From the NCBI GenBank assembly GCA_035236585.1, contig CP141139.1:50723217-50787216 (forward strand): a stretch of 64,000 nt of DNA. The letters are read 5' to 3'. The position numbers and the translations under genes are program-made. The stretch is from Warburgia ugandensis. Taxonomy: Eukaryota; Streptophyta; Magnoliopsida; Canellales; Canellaceae. Positions 48,781 to 59,549 of the stretch are shown here, in pieces; the stretch's first letter is position 1; every line of letters begins with the position of its first letter. The notes beneath the pieces are model-generated. The model saw only the letters and a program-made list of their open reading frames with translations, was not told the DNA's origin and ran no database searches.

Positions 48781-50200
48781 GAAAAAAGAGTACACTGGTA
48801 GACTTTTATTTATTTACACTTTTCTAATTGATTGTTGATGATTAGGAAGAAACTGTAGCAACACATGAAAAATGTGTAACCCTGTAAAATGATAAAAAGA
48901 CCTTTTTTCACATCCCCTTTTACTCTTTCTACCTCAATGTGGCATTATATGATGGATGTGCAAATTTTTCTAAGGAACATATTAAATGCCAAAATACTCG
49001 GTCATATAAATTACGGATTTTTTGTTTTTTGGTAGATCTAGTTGTTGGTTGACAATCATATGATCCTCGAGTTTTGATTCTCAGTCGTGAATTTATTCGA
49101 TAGACGTAAAATTCTCAGCTCTTGTAAGTTGAATTTGATCCTCGAAACACTATTTAGAGGAACATCATTTCTTGTATGTTCTGTCATTGATAGCTATGAT
49201 CCGTGGGAAGTCTCATTCTGATACCAAATCATGCAGCACCAAACATTAAAATAAATAATCAAGGAAGAAGATTACTCGTCTTCCACCTTAAACACCAGCA
49301 TCTTGAATCCACAAGACAATAGAGATATTCAATCTCTCTCTCTCTCCTCCCTGCCGGAAATCCAAGTTAAGCACATCACTTGTTAAATGATCAAAACCTT
49401 CGAATTGCTAGCCTTGCTGTCTCACTCATTCGACCATTCAAGACTTTTGAGGATACTCCGTTCATCATATAAATTATTGATTTTTCATTTTATGGCTGCC
49501 ATATAAAGACCAGTAATAAGTTAGAAGCTACAATTCTTAGATGGGGTTGGATAATGGTGCATGACTGATCTGTAACACCGCCCAATAGACAAATGGCTGG
49601 AATCATTATAGTTGCCCTTGGTTATGCTACTGTCTACCTATATTCTTTCGGTAGGAAAAATCCACATCTCAAATGATCAAATTTTACTTTACCAGAAAAT
49701 CTACCAATGACGTTGATTGTTAACTGTAACCATATTAATCCCCATAAGAAATGATCAATTTTTCCTTAAAGTTCAAACATATTATATAAACTCGTAAAGC
49801 TGGCAATAAGATCATATCAACCGTCTCTATGTTTTAAGGAATAAGGCCAACGATTAAGAATCCAAAATAGACAAACCGAGTGACTAGAATACCAATATCG
49901 ATCATCTCCCATTTCTGTAAGATGCTGGTTTTGTTACTATGAAATCAAATGCAGAACATGGCAATTGTAGCTGCTCATCCATCTTCGATTTACCTGAGCG
50001 GAGCTTACAAGTAAGAAGCCGAACTCTATGTGCTAAAGTTACTCAAAGGTTACTAAGGGGCCATCGCACATGACAACACAAAGTTATACTTATAACTTAG
50101 CTTAGCCATTCATATATCTAAACTTCTACGATATATTTAAACGGAACGAAGTATTGATCTCGGACATCTAAGGCTACTCATGCACATGTTCATAGTAGCA
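48781..50200. other. Intergenic sequence 3' of the DCTPP1 gene
   Basis: No gene is recognised. At about 49218-49234 the minus strand reads TTGGTATCAGAATGAGA, like a Copia primer site, followed on the plus side by sequence ending TGCAGCACC and a (CT)n stretch at about 49335. It may be an LTR fragment, but no interior domain supports it. Confidence 0.35.
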
Positions 50201-50684
50201 CTACTCTTGGTTTGCAGGATACGATGGCTTAGCAATGGGATATTTCCGCGCATTCTTCACAAGCTTTGCAAGAGCTGCTTGTCCAAGATCAAGCCCACAC
50301 ACATCGGCCAGGCGAACTAAATACAGTAGGACATCCGATATCTCCTCTTCGAGATGCTCTTTGTCTGAAGCAGACCAATTTGGTAGTCCTCTGGCTACCT
50401 CGCCCTTCCACTGGAAGATCTCTGAGAGCTCGCCCACCTCCCCGACCTATAGGACCGCAACCAACACTTATGGAGGTGACTCAGGAGGCTGCAATATTAG
50501 GCAAATTCATAGCTATTTAAAGAGTAACTAAATTTCCAAGAGGACTTACCAGAGCTAAGAGAAGGTTCCTAGGGCTATGGAACTGATCCCATTCCCTTGC
50601 TTTGGCAAACTCTGCTAGCATATCCCTTAACTCTACAAGAGAAACATCTCTAGGCTTTAACGGATATTCATGAGCATGCTCCAT
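50201..50684 (-). CDS. DCTPP1: dCTP pyrophosphatase 1-like (MazG-type nucleotide pyrophosphohydrolase), two exons
   Basis: Exon 1 is 50550-50684 (45 codons from ATG at 50682-50684) and exon 2 is 50201-50446 (81 codons plus TAG), giving 126 residues. The 103-base intron has GT (50549) and AG (50447) ends. Exon 1 encodes VSLVELRDMLAEFAKAREWD and FHSPRNLLLAL; exon 2 continues VGEVGELSEIFQWKGEVARG and ends NARKYPIAKPS. The all-alpha MazG/dUTPase-like metal-binding motif is complete: E48xxE51 in helix 1 and E80xxD83 (EISD) in the next, with the F56-W58 aromatic pair and ARKYP near the C-terminus. The family hydrolyses dCTP and modified or non-canonical dNTPs to the monophosphate and PPi, cleaning the nucleotide pool. 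Length and intron placement before the first catalytic Glu fit an intact gene. No targeting peptide is apparent, so cytosol is likely. Confidence 0.95.
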
Positions 50685-51575
50685 CACCGCTTCTTACAAA
50701 CTCTATGGTCAAGCCAAGTGAAATTTAAAGGTGAAGAAGGAGATTTCTATTTCCTACACGTCCATGGGAATTTTGAGTTAGTGGGCACTTGAGTATTCCC
50801 TTCAAATGGTAAAACGTGAGTTTGGCAAAGGTGTTCCCATATTCTCATTCATGACTTGATGTCACTTTCCAGAACTCGGTTCAAGGGTTGGCCCATTTGT
50901 CTATTAGTTCTTACTCTAACTACTTCAAGATGTTTGATGTACCGACCACCATGAATCTAGGTTTTGTCCCTAAACAATTTGAGTTCCTTCCCCCTTCCCA
51001 CATCTTGTATGTTAAAAAGTGTCACCTGAAAAGCCTGTTTCATAACCGGACCGTGGTTAGTGTAACATTGCTTCTTTTTCTCTTTTGAGAATCAGAATCA
51101 GAATCAGAAATAGAAATTTATTAATGGCGATCAAGAAGATCGCATCAAGATACGATGAACTCATGGCAATCAGGATACAAGAAATGGAGATCTCGGGATA
51201 AGAAAGAGGTCCAAGGTAGCATTGTTAAGGCATTTTCTTCATCTTACAGAAAGGGCTCATGTTGAGACAAAGCAAACATCATTGAGGCACTTGAGTAACC
51301 TGCATACCGAAATGTCTTGATATGGCTACTTTTAATTTATCGATGTTTTGATATGACTTGTCGGTGCGTGCCGCGCAAGTCCCACATACAGGCGTGTGCA
51401 AACTACGTGTCAGCACATTCATGAATGACTCAGATTGATGACTGTGTATGCACTCCCTCTCTCTGTGCGTGCCTTGTCCGTGCTGAGCGTGGGTTGCTGT
51501 TTGCCATGGAATAAGAATTTATGGATTGAGTTATAAATTGATATACTGTGATTTCTTGCCTGCTATTTGATAAAC
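50685..51575. other. Upstream region of the DCTPP1 gene
   Basis: This should contain the promoter and 5'UTR of the minus-strand DCTPP1 gene. No convincing TATA box could be fixed. The plus ORF at 50888-51088 is unassigned. Confidence 0.4.
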
Positions 51576-52001
51576 TCAACCATTGAAAGAACAGGCAACC
51601 AAAGGTTTCAGCGCTACTTGTCTATGAACAATTTTATCAATGTTATAGACCGGCATACAGTCAGAGATAAGATCATCATCCATGGATAGTTTTAGCAATG
51701 GTATAGGCTCTTGCACTTTGTTTTGAAAGGTAGATCTCATCTCAACAAATCTATACAGAGGTGATTTAGCGTAGGAACAGCCCTTCGGCAAGCCAACACC
51801 TAGGCTGCTAAGAGACCTCTTACATAAGTAAGATAACGCAAAATCACATATGAAAATAAACAACACTCTTTGACGTCCAAAAGGGAGAAAACAAGACAAC
51901 ATAAAATGACACATGTGACCCAAAATCTCTGAGAAGCAGGGCCTCTGAACAGACATGTGTGTAATGAACCATATGAACTTGGTATAAGCCAACCATTCCA
52001 T
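51576..52001 (-). CDS. Unrecognised 141-codon open frame
   Basis: The longest open frame in this stretch. Its first half is Cys/Phe-rich and hydrophobic (HMCHFMLSCFLPFG, FIFICDFALSYL), like chance intron or UTR sequence. The second half (KVQEPIPLLKLSMDDDLISD, CMPVYNIDKIVHRQ) is acidic/polar and looks like a real exon. It could be the last exon of a minus-strand gene or gene fragment. I do not recognise the family. A consensus acceptor is not obvious. Confidence 0.3.
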   Translation of the reverse strand: MEWLAYTKFIWFITHMSVQRPCFSEILGHMCHFMLSCFLPFGRQRVLFIFICDFALSYLCKRSLSSLGVGLPKGCSYAKSPLYRFVEMRSTFQNKVQEPIPLLKLSMDDDLISDCMPVYNIDKIVHRQVALKPLVACSFNG

Positions 52002-52024
52002 CTCTTTGTCAGCAGAGAAGGCAT

Positions 52025-52750
52025 TTATTTAATGGGTGTCTAGGTACTACAATTCAAGTACTAGAAATTACACAATATTCAGGTACTAAAATGGATATTT
52101 AGCTGGGTCTTCACTCTGTTAGAAGTTAAGACTCAAGTTATAAAGGGAAAAAGACACATTTGGGCTTTGCCGGAGGTTTTTTTCCGGCAGCAGCTTTGTT
52201 GACTAGTCTTTCATAATCGATTTTTAGCCAAGTTTTTCATGAAATTTTTGTTTTGACTTTAACTATTTGCCTTTGCCAATAAGGCACCCTATTTTTCATA
52301 TTTTAAAAACTTTATGAATAAAGAGAGATAATTTATAGGCTGTACTTTTTTCCTACAAGGTCACCTCACCGTTCAGGGGTTGAATTTGCATCCTATTATC
52401 CCATTTGTAAAGATTGAGGGACCCTTACAGACTTTGTAAATGGTTTCACCATTTTGAAAATGGTATTCTCTTTCCGTTGCTTTTGAGTCTTGCATTTGGT
52501 GTTTCCATGGTAGTTTGCAGCAACTGCATTTGACCTGAAAAAATTCTATGGGACAATCTAACAGCGAGTGGCAATATTGAAGGAATTTGGTGGGCATCGT
52601 TCAAATTCATATGTCAGAGGAAGTACCTAATACTTGGTTGCTGATTTGATTTTCCTCTTTGCCCTCCTTCTTCTTTATTTCGTAGCAAAATCCCATTCTC
52701 ATCCTTTTTCACTCGTTATACCCCATTCACGACGGAGTTTTTCAGTCTTG
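52025..52750. other. Intergenic sequence, nothing certain
   Basis: The 74-codon minus frame at 52373-52597 has no recognised family. Confidence 0.3.
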
Positions 52751-52751
52751 A

Positions 52752-53085
52752 ACACTGGAAAAGGACGTTGAAACGGATGCCACCAAGATAGGCCCTGGAT
52801 TTGGGTATCTAAACAGTTCATCATGCTGGGCCTGCCCCTATTTAGGCCGTTTGCTGGAAATCATGCCCATCAAAAGCTTCTAAATAATAGTTTTTAGTAA
52901 AAAATTTCAATGGATATGATTAAAAGCAATATTGTGCATGGATAAAAATCACCTAAGGGTAATGAAATTTGGTAACTAGCAAATCTAAGGTAGGAGGAAC
53001 ATGATGTATGGATCTGGTCATCTAAAGGATGGTCGTAGGTACATAGCATCCTTCTCAGGCATCCTCTTTTGTGTCTAAATTTTTT
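52752..53085. mobile_element. MITE-like element (copy 3)
   Basis: It shares with 46262-46592 the blocks CAGTTCATCATG, GGCCTGCCCCTATTTAGG, ATGCCCATCAAA, ATGAAATTTGGTAACTAGC and GCATCCT. The left end AAAAGGACGTTGAAACGGAT and the reverse complement of the right end AAAAGAGGATGCCTGAGAAG form imperfect inverted repeats. Confidence 0.65.
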
Positions 53086-53089
53086 TTTG

Positions 53090-54270
53090 CCTCAATGATG
53101 GACTGAAGTGAAGGGACTTGGAGCTGAGGATTACAGTCTATCATCCTATTTTTCTCTTTGTTCATAGAGTTTAAAGAAGTTAACTATCAATTAACCACTC
53201 AATATTTTAGATAGATAAGAGAGAGTAACAGATTGCCTAGCCAAATAGGTAAAGTCACAGCAAAAATTTTGTGAAAAATGTCATCAAAAACCGATTATGG
53301 GAAAGCCTAGTCAACACAACTACATACCAAAACTAACTTTGAGAAAAGCTCGGATATGTCTTTTTCTCAAAATGAAAATAAGATTATGTGCATGACGAAG
53401 AAGTTGTAAAAGAAAAAATATCAGCAGCATATTTGGGCAATAATATGGATGTTTGACCAGATAATTAGCCATTAAAACTCTATTAAAACATAGTCAAAGT
53501 AAAATTATATGCAGAACATCAATAAGGTGGAAGAATATTGGCTAGTGTGAATGCTAGAGAAGTAAGATAACCATAGTTAGAGAATCCCTTTCTTTGAAGG
53601 ATCCCATCCTATAGCTTTACCCTGATGGGCATCAAAAGAAAACAAAAGTGCTAGAGAACCTTTTTTACACTCCAAGTTAGAGCCTATTTGAAGTGACACT
53701 TTGAATTTGAAACCTCTTGACATTTACAATATATGTATAGCTCACCAAATCTTTCTTTCTCCCATGAGCCCTAAAACTTTCTCCCACTAGCCCTCCAGAG
53801 CCAACACTTAAACACTAGTCAAGCCAATGACAGTTGGGCTACAAGCAACAACATTCCAATATCCAGCTTTTATCTCATCCTTAGATTTATCCTTCTCCCA
53901 CCCATAATACTGGTACAAAAGCCTAAAGTTGCACACACAAACTACATTCCTCTTCACCATCTCAGTAGCATAACCCACGCTCTCTCAAGTACCATAATAC
54001 AAACCTTTCATCTCCTCCTCCAAGACCCCACTCCTACCCACCTTGTCTTCCCCCACTTTATGACTCAACATGAGTAAGCCCTCCTCCAAGGGCCACCATA
54101 GAACAATGGTGGATCAGAAAATGTTCACGACACATCGAAATCTATGAATTTCATCTCCTTAATCGACATGAAGATGGCCAGTTTAGTATGATGCTTGTGG
54201 ATCCTATCAGGCTTGTTGGTAAGAAGAGAGTGACGGTTTTTGACACTGTCGAGCTTCTTTGTAACAAAAC
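53090..54270. other. Intergenic sequence, nothing recognised
   Basis: No gene, RNA or element end could be supported. Confidence 0.35.
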
Positions 54271-54379
54271 CCACTACTACACATGAGGCTTTTAAAGTCG
54301 ATAAAAAATACTAATAGAAGTTGGTTAAAAACAACTTCTATTGAGCCAACTTCAAAAGTCTAACACTTTTGAAAAAAAA

Positions 54380-54602
54380 GAAAAAGAAGGCTCTTGAAGT
54401 CATTTAGTTCTGAACGGCTGCAAAATTTCAAGACTTTTGAAGTCATTTAGGTCTAAACGACTTCAAAATTCATACACATTTAAAGTCATTTAGGTTTAAA
54501 GGACTTCAAAAGTAATGGACATTTGAAGTTGTCTAATCCTAAACAACTTCAAAAGTCCATGAATTTTGAAGTAATTTTGACCTAAATGATTTCAAAAGTC
54601 TT
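54380..54602. repeat. CACTA subterminal inverted/direct repeats
   Basis: The motif TTTTGAAGTCATTTAGGTCT and its complement CTAAACGACTTCAAAA alternate at least five times with small changes. Such arrays next to the terminus are where the CACTA TNPA-like protein binds in characterised elements. Confidence 0.85.
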
Positions 54603-56549
54603 TTTTGTTGTTGTTGTCCTTTTTGACATTACAATCACTACCACATGTGTACAATTCAATATAACACATTATACAATTTTCTTACAATCTTTATACAAAT
54701 GAAAAACAAATATACATTCACTTCCACACTGGGTACAATACATATAAATTTATCATTATCCATCCACATTTATATTGAAAATACTTCATAAAAGAAACCA
54801 TGACACATGCATTCACTACGACATTCACATTCACTTCATTTGTAAATTTATACACATTCGCATTTACTTTCAAAATATAACTACCCTCATTCATCATTTC
54901 ATAAAAGTTATATAATTGAATGAATATATTGAAAATCAACTGTCATATTCACTTCATCCATACTCATTTACTGTCACACTCCAAGTTTCAACTCATACAT
55001 AGCTTAAAAAATATATATTTCAAAGAAAATAATGAAAAATAAAAGAACACATACAAGTAAATGAAAAAATATATATTATTATGTATTTCACATTCATGTA
55101 GTTACTCTAAGTATTCTAATTGAAACTCAGTACATACTTAGCTCATTTGCTTCATATTTCGTTGAGGTTTACTTTGAAGTAACTCTTCTTATTTGGCCAC
55201 TTAGAAAGCACGTCAATATGTAATGTTACATATTTAATTTAGGTCACATTCTTTTAGCCAAATTTGTAAAAAACTGCGGGCAAATATAAGATTATGAAAA
55301 GTAAAAAGCGCCTTACCATTCTTAATTAGGAGACACCAATACCATAAAAAATTAGAGTCCTCATGTATTTCACCACATAGTAACCACACTCCTAATTAGA
55401 CTATTGTCTAGGGCATTGTGCAACAAAGACAACAAAAAGTATTCATAAACATTATTTGTAATACTATAGGTTTAATTAGTGGTAAAATAGAGAAATTAAT
55501 TATTTTCTCTACCTTGACATTCTTTCAAGTGAGTTTCTGTAGTTGTATAGTCTTGATCATATTAACCCATGTGAACCATGCTCTACAAATTTAAAATTTA
55601 AATGCATTATAGATAAATAACAAATTATTTATGAACACATAATACATGAAAAGAACAAAAGCTTATTTATAATTTTTATGAGAGTGGGATAGATGTACAA
55701 TCCACAAGAATTAAAAAAGAAAGCTTGGCCATAATGCACATTCAAAACAAGTAGCATCTAATGAGCCCTATATAGACAATAATATGAATTATAATTAAAG
55801 TTAACAATTGTGAAGTATGGAATAAATTGGCAAGAAAATAAAAAAAATTAAAACTTACCTACTATTGTAGGTAATCATTAAGCCTTGTACCTTAGAGAAC
55901 CAGAAGAAGCTTAGTAAAATATCATGAACATGCCTCTTTATCGGCCATTGCTCCACTGCTCCACAAATGATGCTGAGGTCAAGGAATTGGTAAAGTATAC
56001 CCTCAACCTCAAAAAGGCTAATTGCATCATTCAAGAAGTTACATAAAAGAAATAATTATTACCCATACCATGAAAATATAATATGTAATGTCAAATATTT
56101 TATACAAAATTAAGTGCATATATTGCATGTAGGAGACAAAGTGAGGGTGTTTGAGTTGATCTCATGGGCAAACTTATAATAGGTCCTCTGCCATAAGTGG
56201 CACTTCAATTATGTCATTGGCACTTACTCCCTCCTTGATTTGTATGGGGTTGATTTCCCTATCTTTGTTGATGACAGGAATTAGGAATCTAAGGTTAACA
56301 GGCACTGACCCACCTACAAATCATATATACAATAGAGAGGTTAAGATAGAGAATTATTACAAAAGGATAATGAAAATTTCCAATTTTGTTTATATATATA
56401 TATATACCTACTTGACTATAATTTCTTTTTCAAGAGGCGTCGGTTGTCCTTCATGATCTTCTTCCGTTGGAGAGTTGTAGCTAACATTTGAATGATGTAC
56501 ATGAGTGTTGTGAGAATTAGGTGTAGGGGATGGAGAAACTATCATTAGA

Positions 56550-57830
56550 CCTCCTTCAAGAATTGGCTAAATATATCCACTTTTATTTTCGCAACCAACT
56601 CATTATAGGCCTCATTATCTTGAAATGTAGGTAAACTTTTACCAAAGAATTTAGAAGGAATAATACTGTTCCTAATGCCCCTAACTCGACTAGGGTGGTC
56701 CTTATTGCCCATAGCATTGTATAAAATGTCTTCGTTGGTAGTAGTGGTGCTTAGAGTTCTTGTACTAGTGCTTTCTTAGGTAAAAATGTTCTATGAAATT
56801 TAATTAGAAAGGCATGATCATGTCATCTAATTAATTGTATAACATTGATATCCAAGTGGAGCCACTTACAATGTGAGAGGCATTTTATGCAGTAGTTTCA
56901 TCTGAGAATATTTGGCTTGTATGACCCACTGAATGTTCCGTAGTCCCAACTTTCTTTTCCTATCAAGCAAGACACTATAGTTAGAGAACAAAATGTATGT
57001 GACTATAGTACCATTAATTTGAAAGGAATAAATTGTCACAGATGCTTACTTTGCGCTCTTCTAAATATACATAGCCTAATTTGGGCAGGTGGTGCTACAT
57101 ATTAGTTTCATGCACCTTTCTTCTACTTGCATTATTTACCTGCATATTTGTACATACGTAATCAGGTGCAATAATTGAATGTTACATGTAAATAATTAAA
57201 TGAAACATCATTTCTCCAATACCTCAAATTCAACGGATGTGCAATTTTGTATAAATACATTGCACACGTCCTAATCAATGGCGTTAGAATAAATGACATG
57301 CATTGTGTATAGATAAATCATTGACATATAAAGTTATGTAATTACGAACAAGGTAGTTCTTCCATTTTCTCCTTCACTCACTAGCTCCTTGCAAAACACG
57401 TGTCTTCTTTTGCCCAGGTATGTTAAAGGCAGTTTCCAAAGTGCACATCATATTGCTATGTTTGAAAATAAAGTATGTTATAAATTATATAATGCATGTT
57501 ATTAATATTTATCTACCTTCACCATTGTCCATGTTAAATCTTTTGTTAGGATGTCACAAGTTTCTAGTCCTCAAATGTGATAGGAATCATACTTCTTACT
57601 ATAGAGCAGAGACAACTACTTTAAGAGGCTACATTCTCATCTATCTCTTGCCTCCTACTTTTGTATTGGATAGCTTCTTTAATTCCCTTCAACTTTCTCT
57701 TGATAACTTTTTCCATTGTTCTTAGACCTCTGCCCTTTCTCTTTTGAGTAGTGCTCATGTTGGCCTCTTGTTCATGCTCTTCATTTTGTCCATGTTCTTC
57801 ATTTTGATATTGTTCTTGTTCCATCTTTAC
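56550..57830 (-). pseudogene. CACTA second-gene (TNPA-like / Transposase_24-type) remnants
   Basis: Minus-strand pieces in order: EANMSTTQKRKGRGLRTMEK (about 57690-57760), VNNASRRKVHETNM (about 57098-57140) and NEDILYNAMGNKDHPSRVRG with IIPSKFFGKS (about 56645-56745). The last matches the DVL..ALG..EHPGRVRG motif of plant En/Spm-associated proteins. The pieces are in different frames, separated by AT-rich stretches that could be introns or decay. Confidence 0.65.
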
Positions 57831-58000
57831 TACAAACAAGAACATAATGATATTAGAACAATGAGATAAAAAGGGCCATATAATCCATTTAAATAAAACA
57901 AACCTGCATGACATAGGTGGCAAACAAACTGAAATCAAATTAGATAAAAACATACATGAAAATAGAAAGTTCCTAAGTATAGATATTTCTAAAATCATAC

Positions 58001-58349
58001 TTTTCTAAAACTAAACCTAGAAACTAACTAAACTATTCTAAAGATGCAACAACTTTAAGCAATGAAACCTAAACGTAGCATAGCATGCAATTTATGATGA
58101 GCCTTATCCATTGCAATAATCATTCACATTCCACCACACATTCCCATTTACTTAGGATATAAGTAAAGCAATATTAACTTGCATGATTCTAGTCATCACA
58201 TAGCACATGAATATATACATTCATTTGCACTCATATAAACATGACTAAAATAATTTAGCTTTATGTAAGCAACTACTATCATTCAACAATCAAGAGAAAC
58301 ATCTTAAAGCATTCACTAGTGAACTTGCATTTATGTCTTGTTCTGTTAT
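58001..58349. other. Spacer between CACTA 2 and the kinase pseudogene
   Basis: AT-rich, nothing recognised. The right CACTA terminus and earlier kinase exons were sought here and not found. Confidence 0.3.
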
Positions 58350-59547
58350 GTTCATGCCCAAAAGTGTCACACAAGGATGTCTTATCTCTGGTAGTCCTTA
58401 TAAAGAATGAAACTAAGCTCATCAACTCTCCAAAGCATTAAGAGAAATTCAAAGGAGATGAGAAGTGCGTCTCCTTGAAGCAAAAGTCACAGTGTAGTTG
58501 TTTTTATAATGTGTCTACTAATAGAAATGGGGTAGATCCTACATCTAAAGCTCCTAAGGTAAGATCTAATTTAGAAACACACAAAAATAAGCATACCAAT
58601 TGCTCACCATATTTGGTAATGAATAAATTTTTTTACTAGAAATAATCTTGTTTGTGTAATAAGGTGATGAGTGCTATCATTTTCATCCTTGACATTAAAG
58701 ATATATGGTGTTGAATTTGCAGAACCATTTGGAGCCAAAAACACTACTAGACTTTGAGTCTTTCATCATTGAAGAGGAGGAAGGTTCAAGTATTGACCAT
58801 TTGTTATTAGGTTTTGATTGTTTAGTAACTTTAGTTGAATTTTGATCAATTTATATGTTGCAACTTAACTTTCCAAGCACTTTCTCCTACATTGAATCAT
58901 ATAGGTGGTTATGGCACTGTCTGTAGAGCTCGAAGAAAGCAGGATGGAAAAGTATTTGTTGTTAAGTGTGTGTGAAACATTAATACCCCTCTCTATTTCT
59001 CCAGCTTTTACTTTATTGGCTTTTCCAAAATTTTTAGCGAGCTTTGTTTTTGGATAGCTATGGATTCTAACATTTACTAGTGAAGTGATTGTTTTTTAGT
59101 TAGTGTCTGCTCTCTATTTTAGTTAGGCCCACATGTAAATGTTCACACTCATCATGTCAAAAATGAGTTGAAGATGCTAGAGCAATTTGTTAAGAATATT
59201 GAGAATGTCCTATATAATGGAATTTAGAGCAGTTCTTCACCTCTTACAACTAAGAAATTACCAGTTCTTATCTGCCACCTACTTTTTATGTAGAGGTTAG
59301 AATTTGTGATAAAGTATGAAGGACTTTTAAAAGTGGTAGCTCTGACTGCTTCATTTTGGAGCATGTTGGGCACGATAGGCTAGAGGTAAGTATTGGGTGC
59401 TTCAACATTTAATTCCTCATTGTTATATTCTATTTGTGACATTCATTTTTTTTTTTCCAGGGTATAGTCCATAGAGATGTTAAGCCAGGGAATTTTCTCT
59501 TCTCTCATAAATTTAGGAAAGCCTACCTCATTGATTTCAACTTGGCT
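58350..59547 (+). pseudogene. CDC7: CDC7-like Ser/Thr protein kinase, unprocessed pseudogene fragment
   Basis: Six exon-like blocks keep splice sites and phase: about 58350-58558 (ends CCTAAG|gtaaga), 58723-58789, 58905-58967, 59127-59188, 59294-59385 and 59461-about 59547. Joined, they give FESFIIEEEEG-SSGGYGTVCRARR (glycine-rich loop), VFVVKC (the VAIK-type lysine), PHVNVHTHHVKNELKMLEQF (helix C), EFVIKYEG, FILEHVGHD (hinge), then GIVHRDVKPGNFLF (catalytic loop with HRD) and LIDFNLA (DFN in place of DFG, as I recall for plant CDC7-like kinases). Damage includes an in-frame stop at 58439-58441, a frameshift near 59325, loss of the exon between hinge and catalytic loop, and no activation loop or C-lobe after 59550. 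Retained introns mean DNA-level duplication, not retrocopying. CDC7 with DBF4 phosphorylates MCM at replication origins; this copy cannot. Confidence 0.8.
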
Positions 59548-59549
59548 AG

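Larger units (their letters stand above)
54272..58000 (-). mobile_element. CACTA (En/Spm) transposon 2, left end plus transposase-associated gene; right end not found
   Basis: The terminus is CACTACTACACATGAGGCTT at 54272, matching the CACTA end at 26482. A hairpin (AATAGAAGTTG...CAACTTCTATT) lies about 40 bases in, and an array of subterminal repeats spans 54380-54602. Minus-strand coding pieces of a CACTA second gene lie at 56560-57998. The complementary right terminus was not found before the kinase pseudogene at 58.35 kb, so the extent is a minimum estimate. Confidence 0.7.

Noticed and set aside
49200-49400. Copia LTR suggested by TTGGTATCAGAATGAGA on the minus strand
   Set aside because: Only the primer-like site is present. 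No paired LTR or gag/pol text is adjacent, so it is left as a note.
50235-50531. Plus-strand frames of 98 and 84 codons
   Set aside because: Antisense shadows of DCTPP1 exon 2.
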